64,000 nucleotides of DNA, taken from assembly GCA_042408965.1 (NCBI GenBank), contig JBHOQN010000057.1, positions 1 through 64,000 on the forward strand, read 5' to 3'. A program made the position numbers and the translations under genes. Shown one piece after another: positions 50,297 through 59,684 of the stretch. The notes below the pieces were generated by a model. The model did not search any database. It was not told where the DNA came from and saw only the letters and a list, made by a program, of their open reading frames with translations. The DNA comes from Thermogemmatispora sp042408965. Lineage in GTDB: Bacteria; Chloroflexota; Ktedonobacteria; Ktedonobacterales; Ktedonobacteraceae. Positions within the stretch are counted from its first letter, which is position 1, and each line of letters starts with the position of its first letter.

Positions 50297-51868
50297 ATGA
50301 CACAGCACAGCACCCCCTTCGACACCATCATCACCGGAGCCGGACACAACGGCCTCGTTGCCGCCGGCTATCTAGCACGCGCTGGCAAAAGCGTACTCGT
50401 CCTCGAGCAGCGCGATCGCGTGGGAGGAGCCTGCACCCTCGAAGAACCATTTCCAGGCTTCACCGTCTCTCCTTGCGCCTACGTCGTCAGCCTGCTCCGG
50501 CCGGAGATTATTCGCGATCTCGAGCTCCAGCGCTACGGCTTCGAGGCATATGTCAAAGACCCCCAGATGTTCGTACCCTTTCTCGACGGAACTTACCTGT
50601 TCCTGCGTTCCAGCACAGAAAAGACCGTCGAGGGTATTCGCCGCTTCTCTCCACACGACGCCGAAGCCTACCCGAAGTTCTTGCGCTTCTTCGAGCGCGC
50701 CTCTGAACTACTCAATCCCATCCTGCTTGAAGAGCCACCATCGATCGCAGACCTCGCCGCGCGCTTTCACGGCGAAGACGAAGAGATCTACAGCCGCCTG
50801 ATGTTCGGCAACCTCTACGACCTGCTGGCCGAGTATTTCGAGTCCGACCATCTCCGCGCCGCCTTCGCCGGCCAGGGAGTGATTGGCACCTTCATCGGCC
50901 CCAGGACCCCCGGATCAGTCTACGTCATGTGGCATCACATGTTCGGCGAGGTCAACGGAGAGCGCGGCATGTGGGGATACGTGCGTGGAGGGATGGGGCG
51001 CATCAGCTTCGCCCTGGCCGCCTCAGCAGAGGCACACGGAGCCATCATCCGCACCGGAGCCCGGGTCGCCAGCATCCTCGTTGACAACGGACGTGCCGAG
51101 GGAGTACGCCTCGAAAACGGCGAAGAACTGCGCGCCCACGCTGTACTCTCCAACGCCGATCCGAAGCGTACCTTCCTGCAGCTCTGTGCTGATGCCGGCC
51201 TCGACCAGGATTTTCTCGCGCGCATCCAGCGCTTCAAAACTGAGAGCGCCGTCATCAAAATCAATCTTGCGCTCAAGGAGCTTCCCAGCTTCACCTGTCT
51301 GCCTGGCAGCCAACCCGGCCTGCAGCACGCTGGCTCCTGCGAGATCTCACCCACACCCGACTGGGTGCAGACCGCCTACGAGGAAGCCGCACGCGGCGAA
51401 CTCTCACGCCATCCCTACATCGAAGCCTATATGCAATCGGCCACCGATCCCTCAATCGCACCGCCGGGGAAGCACGTCATCTCCCTCTTCTGCCAGTACG
51501 CTCCCCGCCATCTCAAGGGACGCGACTGGAGTGAGGCCATCAAGGAGGAGATGGTCGAGCGCGTCATCGCTACCATGAACCAGTTTGCCCCTAACTTCGC
51601 CGACGCGATCATCGCCCGCCAGGTGCTCAGCCCGGCCGATATCGAGCAGCGCTATGGCATGACCGACGGCAATATCTTCCACGGCGAGATCACCCCTGAT
51701 CAGCTCTTCTCTTTGCGTCCCACACCGGAATGTGCCCGCTACCGCACACCGATCACCGGACTCTACCTTTGCGGTTCTGGCACCCATCCTGGCGGCGGCG
51801 TCATGGGCGCGCCTGGTCACAACGCAGCGCAGGCCCTGCTGCGCGACTGGGAGGCACACCAGGTGTAA
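50297..51868 (+). CDS. Phytoene-desaturase-related FAD-dependent oxidoreductase (PYROXD2-like)
   Basis: This is a 523-residue flavoprotein. The dinucleotide motif is TIITGAGHNGLVAAGYLARAGKSVLVLEQRDRVGGA. YGMTDGNIFHGEITPDQLFSLRP and the C-terminal GLYLCGSGTHPGGGVMGAPGHNAA are typical of the PYROXD2/carotenoid-isomerase-like branch. Other carotenoid genes are absent nearby, so pigment synthesis cannot be claimed. It is a single-gene unit convergent with the 51897 gene. Confidence 0.92.
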   Translation: MTQHSTPFDTIITGAGHNGLVAAGYLARAGKSVLVLEQRDRVGGACTLEEPFPGFTVSPCAYVVSLLRPEIIRDLELQRYGFEAYVKDPQMFVPFLDGTYLFLRSSTEKTVEGIRRFSPHDAEAYPKFLRFFERASELLNPILLEEPPSIADLAARFHGEDEEIYSRLMFGNLYDLLAEYFESDHLRAAFAGQGVIGTFIGPRTPGSVYVMWHHMFGEVNGERGMWGYVRGGMGRISFALAASAEAHGAIIRTGARVASILVDNGRAEGVRLENGEELRAHAVLSNADPKRTFLQLCADAGLDQDFLARIQRFKTESAVIKINLALKELPSFTCLPGSQPGLQHAGSCEISPTPDWVQTAYEEAARGELSRHPYIEAYMQSATDPSIAPPGKHVISLFCQYAPRHLKGRDWSEAIKEEMVERVIATMNQFAPNFADAIIARQVLSPADIEQRYGMTDGNIFHGEITPDQLFSLRPTPECARYRTPITGLYLCGSGTHPGGGVMGAPGHNAAQALLRDWEAHQV

Positions 51869-51896
51869 AGAGAGGAGCGAAAGCGTGAGCAGGCTG

Positions 51897-52451
51897 CTAC
51901 TCCTCCCCCAGGCTGTCAAGCATCTGGTGGATAAAGCCAACCGCGACCGCCAGCCAGTCGAAGGAGTTCGACCAGCGCACCCACTCACGCTGTGTTGGCC
52001 AGCCCGGTCTGTAGCGTGGCACCAGCTCGCGCGGCATCATCACCAGCCACTTGCTCCCCTCACCCAGGCCACCAGAGGTCAGGCGGACAGCGATCGTAAA
52101 GACCTGCTCCTGAGGGAGATGCGGCTTCCAGTCAGGCATCTTCCTCAGCAACGGCTCCTCCCTCCAGGCTGTGAAGAGCAGCGGATCCTCAGGGGCACCG
52201 GCAGCCGAAGGACGCAGCGTCATCACCTGGCCGAGCACGGCTGAACGTTGCCACTCCGGGAAACGCAGCCAGACCGAGTACCGATACTCATCAAGGCCAG
52301 ACCACGTCAGAAAGGCCCGATAGCCGTCGCGCTCCAGTCGGCGCTCACTATCACTCTGCCAGAGACGCACCATTGCATCAAGGCGTTTCTTCTTCTCCAT
52401 AGTGCTCAGGCCAGCGTAGGGACCACTGTCAGGTAGAAACTCCCGCGACAT
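51897..52451 (-). CDS. Hypothetical Trp-rich protein
   Basis: This is a 184-residue soluble protein with ten or so tryptophans, including LDEYRYSVWLRFPEWQRSAVLG and YRPGWPTQREWVRWSNSFDWLAVAVGF. There is no signal, TM or known motif. Its ATG directly follows the stop of the RluA-type gene, so the two are translationally linked. No function can be assigned. Confidence 0.7.
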   Translation of the reverse strand: MSREFLPDSGPYAGLSTMEKKKRLDAMVRLWQSDSERRLERDGYRAFLTWSGLDEYRYSVWLRFPEWQRSAVLGQVMTLRPSAAGAPEDPLLFTAWREEPLLRKMPDWKPHLPQEQVFTIAVRLTSGGLGEGSKWLVMMPRELVPRYRPGWPTQREWVRWSNSFDWLAVAVGFIHQMLDSLGEE

Positions 52452-53390
52452 TCAGACCTCCTCTGGATCAGCAACCAGCGCAGAGAGCGCTGCAGGGAAG
52501 CAGGACCGCAGCCAGGCCTCCAGATCCACCGGCAACGGCGCCACAAATGTCATACGCCGATCGTCGGGATAGCGCTGGATCGTCAGACTCAGAGCATGCA
52601 GGAATTGCCGTCTCAAGGCCGCCTGCGGCGTTCCCTCTATCGCTGGCGGTGCATAGGTCTGATCCCCAACAATGGCATAGCCCAGCGCCGCCAGATGGGC
52701 ACGAATTTGATGGATACGTCCAGTAATCGGACGCGCCTCCAGCAGCAGAAAAGGCCCCTGTCTGCACAGAGCACGCACCTCCGTCCGTGCCTCCCGCCCA
52801 TCCGGTCCCACAACACAGCGCCGCCGATCTTGCGGATCACGCTGAATGGCACCCTCCAGCAGCCAGTGATCACCAACCGCCAGTCTGCAGTCAGCGGGAA
52901 GCAGCGCTCCATCCAGACCCCTCCGCACCAGCAGCGGCGCCAGCGGCCGCGTCCAGGCAGGCGCACCGTACTGCACAACCGCCAGATAGCGCTTGACGAC
53001 CGTGCGAGTCTCAAACTGACGCACCAGATGGCGGCGCGCGCTCTCCGTCCGCGCCAGCGCCACCACCCCCGAAGTATCCTTATCGAGGCGGTGCAGGAGC
53101 GCCGGCCGTGGCAGAAGACCCTCCCGCCTGCGCAGGTAGGCCTCCCGCCGCGCGCGCAGCAAGAGCCGCACCTCCTCCGGCGCGTGCTCCCAGCCCGGTT
53201 CATCGGGCAGCTCAGGCGGCTGCCAGTCATCGGCTCCCTGGCGCTCCAGATAGGCCAGCAGCATATTCCACAGCGTATCATCCTTATGCCTGTAGGTGGG
53301 ATGAATCACAACGCCGGCAGGTTTATTCACAATCAAGAGATGATGATCCTGATAGATAATCAAGGCATGCCTCACAGACGACGGCCACAC
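52452..53390 (-). CDS. RluA-family pseudouridine synthase
   Basis: This 312-residue enzyme converts uridine to pseudouridine in rRNA or tRNA. The catalytic motif is LLHRLDKDTSGVVALAR with the essential Asp. LLIVNKPAGVVIHP opens the domain, and RPITGRIHQIRAHLAALGYAIVGDQTY closes it. An insertion of about 35 residues rich in Glu/Arg/Pro (residues 53-90) precedes the catalytic motif. There is no S4 domain. GTG at 53390 or at 53375 may be the start. The target site cannot be predicted. Confidence 0.92.
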   Translation of the reverse strand: MWPSSVRHALIIYQDHHLLIVNKPAGVVIHPTYRHKDDTLWNMLLAYLERQGADDWQPPELPDEPGWEHAPEEVRLLLRARREAYLRRREGLLPRPALLHRLDKDTSGVVALARTESARRHLVRQFETRTVVKRYLAVVQYGAPAWTRPLAPLLVRRGLDGALLPADCRLAVGDHWLLEGAIQRDPQDRRRCVVGPDGREARTEVRALCRQGPFLLLEARPITGRIHQIRAHLAALGYAIVGDQTYAPPAIEGTPQAALRRQFLHALSLTIQRYPDDRRMTFVAPLPVDLEAWLRSCFPAALSALVADPEEV

Positions 53391-53469
53391 CCTTCCTGCA
53401 GGTTCTCAGTCCCGCGTAGATCCGCCTCCAGCCCTGCTCTGCCCCTCTGGTGCAACCTCGCCGCCAGTG

Positions 53470-53499
53470 ATTATAGACGCTGCTCCACAGCAGGGTCAA
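53470..53499 (-). promoter_or_regulatory. Promoter of the RluA-type gene
   Basis: On the minus strand TTGACC (53494-53499) and a consensus TATAAT (53470-53475) are separated by 18 nt. Confidence 0.7.
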
Positions 53500-53696
53500 G
53501 GGGACGAGGGCGCAACGCGCCCTACGCTGCTGTCCTTGCCTGCTCCCACCAGCCACACCCATCCAACCCGAGTGATTATCTGCTCGGCCGACGAAAGAAT
53601 CTAGCAGGGAGCAGCACCAGAGTCGTCCGGCGGTTGCGCACAGAGCAGAGCGGGCCAGAATCTTTTCTGTCCGGAGTGTTCTCTGAAACGTGAGCA

Positions 53697-53705
53697 TGGT
53701 AGAAT
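53697..53705 (+). promoter_or_regulatory. Extended -10 promoter of the PAC2 operon
   Basis: TGGTAGAAT implies transcription from near 53712. That excludes the upstream ATG at 53690 and supports ATG 53738. Confidence 0.5.
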
Positions 53706-53737
53706 GTGTAGTACACGGTCAAGGGAAGGATATCAGC

Positions 53738-54712
53738 ATGTCACCTGTGCAATACTACCAAGAGAACCTACATCTGAGAAATCCAGTGCTGATCGCGGCT
53801 CTGGCCGGCTGGAACGATGCTGCTGACTCAGCAACCACGGCCATCAAGTTTCTGATGAGCCGCTGGAATCCCGTGAAAGTCGCCGAGATCGACAGTGAAG
53901 AGTTCTTTGTCTTCACCGAGACCCGACCCGTGGTACGCATCATCGAGGGCCTGCAGCGTTCGATCACCTGGCCTGCCAACCAGTTCTCGGCCTACGATGC
54001 GCCCGATCTGGATCACGATTTCATTCTCTATCTGGGCGTAGAGCCACAGCTCAAGTGGAGAACCTTCAGTGAGCACTTCCTGGAGATTTGCAGGCACTTC
54101 CACGTCTCGGAGGTGATTTTGCTGGGAGCCATGCTGGCAGATATTCCTCATTCGATGACAGTGCCCATCACCGGCTCTTCATCAACTCCTGAGCTCGTCG
54201 AGCGCCTGCGCGAACTCGATGTTCACAGCTCTGGCTACGAAGGGCCAACTGGCATGATTGGCGTCCTCCAGGAAGCCTGCCGCCAGGCGCGCATTCCCGC
54301 CGCCAGCCTCTGGGCCGCTGCCCCACACTACCTGGCAGCCACCCCCAACATCAAGGTAACCGCCGCCTTGCTGACCTACGTGAATAATCTCCTCTCCCTC
54401 GACCTCGACCTCAACGAGATCCAGTCGGATGCCGTACGTTTTGAAGAGCAGATCACCGCCCTGGTGGCCCGCGATCCTGAGGCCAGCGCCTACGTGCGGA
54501 AACTGGAGGAACAGATTAACACTCTGGTGGAAGGTGAGGACGAGGAGGACGAGGAGGACGAGGACGCAACGCGACGTAGCCTCGACAAACCCGCCGGCAC
54601 AGGCCCACTGCCGAGCGCTGACGTCTTGATTCGCAGCGTTGAAGAGCTACTGCGCCGTGAGCGCGAACAGGGGCCAACCGATGAATCTGACGATGAGAAG
54701 GACGATGAATGA
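53738..54712 (+). CDS. PAC2-family protein (proteasome-assembly-chaperone-like)
   Basis: This is a 324-residue protein of the PAC2 family. LIAALAGWNDAADSATTAIKFL, EIDSEEFFVFTETRP and YEGPTGMIGVLQEACRQARIPAASLWAAAPHYLAATPN are the conserved segments of actinobacterial and archaeal members. The C-terminal 75 residues are exceptional: an acidic run (EDEEDEEDEDAT) and a terminal DESDDEKDDE. Function in bacteria is uncertain; archaeal and eukaryotic relatives assist proteasome assembly. GGAAGG lies eight bases before the ATG. It overlaps the next gene by ATGA. Confidence 0.88.
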   Translation: MSPVQYYQENLHLRNPVLIAALAGWNDAADSATTAIKFLMSRWNPVKVAEIDSEEFFVFTETRPVVRIIEGLQRSITWPANQFSAYDAPDLDHDFILYLGVEPQLKWRTFSEHFLEICRHFHVSEVILLGAMLADIPHSMTVPITGSSSTPELVERLRELDVHSSGYEGPTGMIGVLQEACRQARIPAASLWAAAPHYLAATPNIKVTAALLTYVNNLLSLDLDLNEIQSDAVRFEEQITALVARDPEASAYVRKLEEQINTLVEGEDEEDEEDEDATRRSLDKPAGTGPLPSADVLIRSVEELLRREREQGPTDESDDEKDDE

Positions 54713-56145
54713 GCAAGCCACTGTACACGCTTGAGGAAGTACTTCACCCGCGCTCTGTGGCCATCATTGGCGCATCGCGCTCCCCTCAGAAATGGGGGCA
54801 CGTCGCCGCCAGGCAGTTGATCGCCAGCTTCCCTGGCGAGATCTATCTGGTCACTCCCAGTGCCCCCGAAGTGCTGGGACGCCGCACCTATCCCAGCCTG
54901 CGCGAGGTTCCTGCCGCCGTCGACCTGGCGATCATCACTACTGCCTTCCAGCATGTTCCGCAGGCCGTCGACGACTGCATCGCCCATGGCGTCAAGGGGA
55001 TTGTCATTGTCACCGCTGGCTTCAGCGAGACAGGACCAGAGGGACGCGCCCTGGAACAGAAACTGGTCGCCCGCTGCCATGAGCAGGGTATTCGGATCAT
55101 CGGCAGCAATTGCATGGGAGTCTACGTGCGGCGTGCACAACTCAACGCTCTGGGCATGGCCTTTCCACTCCCGGAGGGACCGATTGGACTGGTCTCGCAG
55201 AGCGGCAATCTCGGCATGTACCTCTACGCTCAGGCTCACCTCGACGGACCTGGCTTCACCACCTTCCTGAGCATGGGTAACGGCTGCGACGCCACCTTTC
55301 CAGAGTACCTGGCCTATCTGGCCGGCGATCCTGAGACGCGCGTCATCGCCGGCTACGTGGAGGCCATCGAGGAGCAGACCCTGCGCGAGGTGACACGCCG
55401 CCTCTATCACGAGGGCCATTATAAACCTGTGGTGATCCTGCTCAGCGGTGCCACTGAGGTCGGCGTACGCGCCGCTCTCGCCCATACCGGTAGCCTGGCG
55501 ACGCTCCGCCCCGACCATGACACCGCGCTCGTGGGCAGCGGTGTCGTGCGCGTTCTACGCTCCGATGAACTCTATCCTGTCGCCCGTGCCCTCGCAGAGC
55601 AGCCTCCCACGCCCGGCGGTGGGCGGCGCATCGCTATCGTCGGCGATGGCGGAGGGAGCGTGGTTGCCTCAGGCGACGCCGCCCTGCGCTGCGGTCTGGA
55701 GGTACCCATCCTCAGTGAATCAACACAGCGCTCCCTGCGAGCTCTCATGCCGGCCCGCGCCACAGCCACCAATCCCATCGACGTCGCCGGCGCCGCTGAC
55801 GAGGACCCCCTCTCCTTCGCTCACCTCACAGAGGTCTGCCTCGCTGACCCGCAAGTCGACGGGGTCGTGATCAGCGGGCTGTTCGGTGGCTATCGCTGGC
55901 TGCTCTCTGAGGACTTCGGTGCGCGCGAAGAGCAGGCCGCCCATGCCCTGGGCGATCTTGTGCGGCGCTACCGAAAACCCGTGCTGGTGCAGACGATCTA
56001 TGCTCGCTACGACAGGGACATTCCTGCTCTCCAACTGCTGCGCCTGGAGGGCGTGCCCTACTATGAGTCCATCGAGATCACCTGTCGCGCCATGGCAGCC
56101 CTCGCCGAGGTCGGCCAGTTCCTGGCTGAGATGCAGAGAGGCTGA
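54709..56145 (+). CDS. CoA-binding / ADP-forming acyl-CoA synthetase alpha-subunit-like protein
   Basis: This is a 478-residue protein of the NDP-forming acyl-CoA synthetase superfamily, alpha part only. The CoA-binding domain has SVAIIGASRSPQKWG. The ligase domain has GSNCMGVY, GLVSQSGNLGMYLY, and the phospho-His region RAALAHTGSLATLRPDH. The ATP-grasp beta subunit is absent here, so it either pairs with a distant subunit or acts on protein or CoA substrates otherwise. Its start lies in the end of the PAC2 gene (ATGA), indicating coupled translation. Confidence 0.88.
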   Translation: MSKPLYTLEEVLHPRSVAIIGASRSPQKWGHVAARQLIASFPGEIYLVTPSAPEVLGRRTYPSLREVPAAVDLAIITTAFQHVPQAVDDCIAHGVKGIVIVTAGFSETGPEGRALEQKLVARCHEQGIRIIGSNCMGVYVRRAQLNALGMAFPLPEGPIGLVSQSGNLGMYLYAQAHLDGPGFTTFLSMGNGCDATFPEYLAYLAGDPETRVIAGYVEAIEEQTLREVTRRLYHEGHYKPVVILLSGATEVGVRAALAHTGSLATLRPDHDTALVGSGVVRVLRSDELYPVARALAEQPPTPGGGRRIAIVGDGGGSVVASGDAALRCGLEVPILSESTQRSLRALMPARATATNPIDVAGAADEDPLSFAHLTEVCLADPQVDGVVISGLFGGYRWLLSEDFGAREEQAAHALGDLVRRYRKPVLVQTIYARYDRDIPALQLLRLEGVPYYESIEITCRAMAALAEVGQFLAEMQRG

Positions 56146-56291
56146 CACTTCCCCTGCTCTCCTCGGCTCCGAGACCGCTCACCGCGGCACGGCGGTCGAT
56201 CGCCCCAGATCGCCCCACGTACCTGGCCTGATCATCCTCACCAGGATCGTCATCAGGCAGAGGAGCGAACCGCCGTGCCGCTGCTCTCATC

Positions 56292-57317
56292 TCAGTTCCT
56301 GGCTGTTCCACCGTCGTGGAAGAGGCGTGGCAGCCTCTGCACGATCTCCCAGGCCTCAGCAACAGTTCGCTCGACCAGCTCTTGCGCCGTAGGCAGATCA
56401 TTCATCAGACCCACCACCTGGCCGGCCCAGACAAAACCCTCTTCCAGCTCCCCTTCCAGGGCCCCACGGACATTGACTGCCCCTTCAATCAAAGGGAGCA
56501 GACGGCGCAGGCGCTCTTCAGGAGAGGCCCCCTCACGCTCAAGCTCCTCCTCCAGACGAACGATACGCTCTGCCATGGCGCCTTTGAGTACACGCGCCGG
56601 CCGCCCGATCGTCCGCTTGATGATCAACGTGTCGGTCTCGCGTGCCTCCAGCAGCGCCTGCTGATAGCGTGGGTGGGCGTTGCTCTCACGTACAGCCACG
56701 AAGCGTGTGCCCAGCTCGATGCCAGCGGCCCCCAGGGCGAGGGCTGCCGCCAGACCGCGTCCATCAGCGATCCCGCCGCTGGCCAGGACCGGAATACTCA
56801 CCGACTCAACGATGCGCGGTGTGAGTACCATGGTGCCGATGTCATCGCGTCCCAGATGGCCACCTCCCTCGAAGCCCACAGCGATCACCGCATCGGCCCC
56901 CAGGGCCTCAGCCTTGCGGGCCGCCCGTACGCCCGCCCCCAGCACCATGGTACGTACCCGTACGCCGCTCTGCTGGATACGGCGCAGGAGCGGCTCCGGA
57001 TTTCCTCCGGTGATGCTGATCACTGCCGGTTCCTCGCTCAAGGCCGCATCCAGGAAGGGTTCAAGCGGCAGATGTCCGATCGGGAAGTTGACCCCGAAGG
57101 GGTAGGCAGTCAGGCGTTTCGCCTTCTGTATGTCGGCCCGTAAGGCCTCCGGAGTGGAGAAACAGGCTGCCCCGATCTGCCCCAGGCCTCCAGCATTGGA
57201 CACAGCCGCCGCCAGCTCTGCGAATGAGAGATGTGCCAACCCTCCCTGTACAATGGGATAGCGCACGTGTACCAGCTCAGTGAAGCGCGTCTCTATGCGC
57301 TCAGGGAATACTGCCAA
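56292..57317 (-). CDS. Nitronate monooxygenase (2-nitropropane dioxygenase family)
   Basis: This is a 341-residue FMN TIM-barrel enzyme. RYPIVQGGLAHLSFAELAAAVSNAGGLGQIG opens the barrel. GADAVIAVGFEGGGHLGR and VLASGGIADGRGLAAALALGAAGIELGTRF bind FMN phosphate. It oxidises nitronates; related members are enoyl-ACP reductases (FabK). TTG at 57317 is preferred, because GGAGA lies five bases upstream and homologues start here; 90 in-frame codons upstream have no family similarity. Confidence 0.9.
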   Translation of the reverse strand: MAVFPERIETRFTELVHVRYPIVQGGLAHLSFAELAAAVSNAGGLGQIGAACFSTPEALRADIQKAKRLTAYPFGVNFPIGHLPLEPFLDAALSEEPAVISITGGNPEPLLRRIQQSGVRVRTMVLGAGVRAARKAEALGADAVIAVGFEGGGHLGRDDIGTMVLTPRIVESVSIPVLASGGIADGRGLAAALALGAAGIELGTRFVAVRESNAHPRYQQALLEARETDTLIIKRTIGRPARVLKGAMAERIVRLEEELEREGASPEERLRRLLPLIEGAVNVRGALEGELEEGFVWAGQVVGLMNDLPTAQELVERTVAEAWEIVQRLPRLFHDGGTARN

Positions 57318-57720
57318 GGGATCTCCTGCCTTTCTTGCTGTGACACCGCAGCATCTGATCATCGGCCCGCGCCTCTGCCTTCTCGCGCCGGCCAGCAATA
57401 GTATACAATGTGATGACGCCACCACTCCGACCAGGGTCGCTGCCAATGCCGGCGCTCCCACCAGCAACGACAGCGCCGTCATTCCCGCCCCGCCGGCCCA
57501 CTCTTGCAAGTGCACTGCTGCAGCACTCCCTGGACCCTTCGTTGACAGAGGATTGCAGATCGTCACCATGCTCACCCGGCACTGCACATCAGACGAGCAG
57601 GAGGAACAACTAGCGATGCGCTCTCCACGCGACTCTCCGCCACAGGTCTGGCTGAATTGACAACGCTTTTCAATTAGCTTATACTAGCCTCAACGCTCTT
57701 TAGACGCACAACATTGCTGA
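57318..57720. other. 403-bp divergent intergenic region
   Basis: No supported gene is present. On the minus strand TATACT (57400-57405) may be the -10 of the nitronate monooxygenase gene. On the plus strand the MocR promoter lies at 57657-57685. Open frames across it on both strands lack recognisable similarity. Confidence 0.5.
57657..57685 (+). promoter_or_regulatory. Consensus promoter of the MocR-type regulator gene
   Basis: TTGACA (57657-57662) and TATACT (57680-57685) are separated by 17 nt. Confidence 0.75.
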
Positions 57721-59406
57721 ATGCACTCCATCTGCAACCTATCCTATTTCTCACGAAGTCTCAGCAGGATGAAGCCAGAGCTTATGAGCAGTACCTTTTC
57801 ACTCGATAAGAGCACGCGCACGCTTCTTTACCAGCAGCTCGCTGAGCAGATCAAGAACGCCATCGTCCGCGGCGAGCTGCCAGAGGGAGCCAGGCTCCCC
57901 CCGGTGCGCCGCCTGGCCGCCGAGCTGGGAGTCAGCACCACAACGGTAGCTCAGGCCTACGAGCTCCTTGCCGAGGAGGGCATTATCGGTGGCCACGTCG
58001 GGCGGGGAACCTATATCCTCTCCTCGCACCTGACGGCCCTGGCGCGCATGCGTGCACCCTTCCAGAGCGGCCAGCTTCACACGCCGGACGAGACCAGCCA
58101 GACTCATGAGCACGAGACAGGCTGGCTCCTCGCCTCCCACCAGGTGAGTCGCGCGGGGCAGATGCAGCAGGTGATCCGACGCGCACTGCTCCGCTGGGGC
58201 GATCCCTCTACCATGATCAACCTGAGCAGTGGCCATCCCGATGTCTCCCTCTTTCCTGCGGAGCGCTGGGAGCGCTCCATGGCTCGTGCCGGCCGCTCAC
58301 TCAGGGAGGAGAGTACCCGCCCGGAAGGTCCGCAGTTCCTGCAATATGGCTCGACACTGGGCGATGAGGCCCTGCGCCTCTACCTGTGCAGCTACTGCGA
58401 ACAGTTCGGCTTTCGCCCAGCACCTCACGAGATCCTCCTGACCAGTGGCAATCAACAGGCACTCGATCTGGTCACACGGGTCTTTCTGGGACCGGGTGAA
58501 CCCGTTTTTATCGAGGAACCGGCATATGTCGCAGCCCTCGATATTTTCGAGCAGCACCGTGTCGCCTGCCAGCCAGTCCCCATCGACCAGGAGGGCCTTC
58601 GGCTGGATCTGCTGGAGCAGCGACTCAAGGTGCCAGGAGCGCGACCTCGCCTGCTCTATGTGGTGCCCACAGCCCAATCACCTACTGGCGCCAGCATGTC
58701 TCTGGAGCGACGACGTAGCCTGGTCGAGCTGGCGGAGCGCTACAACCTCCTCCTCATCGAGGACGACTACTGCAGCGAACTGTACTACGCTGAGGGGGAT
58801 GGGCAGAGGCTACTCCCCGCCCTGCGCAGCTTCGACCGCTCAGGACGGGTTATCTACCTCAAGAGCTTCAACAAGCTGATCTTCCCGGCACTGAGGCTGG
58901 GCTGCATCATCGCTGCTCCCCCGATCCTGGCGCGCCTCGTCGATAGCAAGCGAACGTTCGCGCGCGGCACCTCGCTGCCACTGGCACGCGCTCTACTGGC
59001 ACACATCAGCGATCCTGCCTTCCAGGAAGAACTCTGTATGTACCGCAGCGAGTACCGTCGCCGCCGCGACACTCTGCTGCATGCTCTGGAGGAGGAGCTG
59101 GCCGGCCTGGGCTGCTCCTGGACGTTGCCTACGGCCGGCTTCAATCTGTTGCTGAGGCTGCCCTCACACCTGCAGGAACATGAGGTGGTTAAGAAGGCCG
59201 CCGATCGCGGCTTGATCGTCACCCCTGGCCAGTTCTTCATGCCGGCCACGAGCCAGCCCTATGGCGCCAGTATCAGGGTGACCTTCGCAGACAAGCCACC
59301 AGAGTTACTGCGGGAAGCCGTGCGGCGCCTCTCTTCAACCCTGCGTGCGCTCCAGCACGGTCCCGCTCTCACTCACGCCACGCCTGACCTTTTCACAGCT
59401 GTCTAG
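57721..59406 (+). CDS. MocR-type regulator (GntR HTH fused to PLP aminotransferase domain)
   Basis: This is a protein of up to 561 residues. The N-terminal winged HTH is LLYQQLAEQIKNAIVRGELPEGARLPPVRRLAAELGVSTTTVAQAYELLAEEGII. A linker of about 60 residues joins the aminotransferase-I domain, with TSGNQQALDLV, PTAQSPTG, EDDYCSELYY and the PLP lysine in KSFNKLIFPALRLG. Asn replaces the usual Ser just before that Lys. ATGs at 57769 and 57784 are alternative starts. MocR proteins usually control a neighbouring vitamin B6, GABA or amino acid gene; here the divergent neighbour is the nitronate monooxygenase. Confidence 0.92.
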   Translation: MHSICNLSYFSRSLSRMKPELMSSTFSLDKSTRTLLYQQLAEQIKNAIVRGELPEGARLPPVRRLAAELGVSTTTVAQAYELLAEEGIIGGHVGRGTYILSSHLTALARMRAPFQSGQLHTPDETSQTHEHETGWLLASHQVSRAGQMQQVIRRALLRWGDPSTMINLSSGHPDVSLFPAERWERSMARAGRSLREESTRPEGPQFLQYGSTLGDEALRLYLCSYCEQFGFRPAPHEILLTSGNQQALDLVTRVFLGPGEPVFIEEPAYVAALDIFEQHRVACQPVPIDQEGLRLDLLEQRLKVPGARPRLLYVVPTAQSPTGASMSLERRRSLVELAERYNLLLIEDDYCSELYYAEGDGQRLLPALRSFDRSGRVIYLKSFNKLIFPALRLGCIIAAPPILARLVDSKRTFARGTSLPLARALLAHISDPAFQEELCMYRSEYRRRRDTLLHALEEELAGLGCSWTLPTAGFNLLLRLPSHLQEHEVVKKAADRGLIVTPGQFFMPATSQPYGASIRVTFADKPPELLREAVRRLSSTLRALQHGPALTHATPDLFTAV

Positions 59407-59648
59407 GCGGCTGGCGCCTCCCTGGGCTCCCTCAGCGTGAAGGGGCACCACAGCGGCTTCCCTGGCCAGGCGCGTATGGGGAGAAGAGATCCGCTCCCTG
59501 CGTGAACGCGAGCAGAGGTACAGCTTGCAGCGTGGCTTTCTTCCGGGAAAGCCTCTCCACATGATGGCTCAGGATGCCTCCTGTTCCATCCCTGAATGCT
59601 CGTGAGAGAACCCAATAGTTTCTGACATACATCGTGTTCACTACGAAC

Positions 59649-59678
59649 TTTACATGTAAATAGCGGTGGGCATAGATT
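59649..59678 (+). promoter_or_regulatory. Promoter of the HTH/ABM gene, giving a leaderless transcript
   Basis: TTTACA (59649-59654) and TAGATT (59673-59678) are separated by 18 nt, so RNA would begin at about the ATG at 59685. TTTACATGTAAA (59649-59660) is a perfect 12-bp palindrome overlapping the -35 and may be an operator. No ribosome-binding site precedes the ATG. Confidence 0.55.
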
Positions 59679-59684
59679 ACGCAT

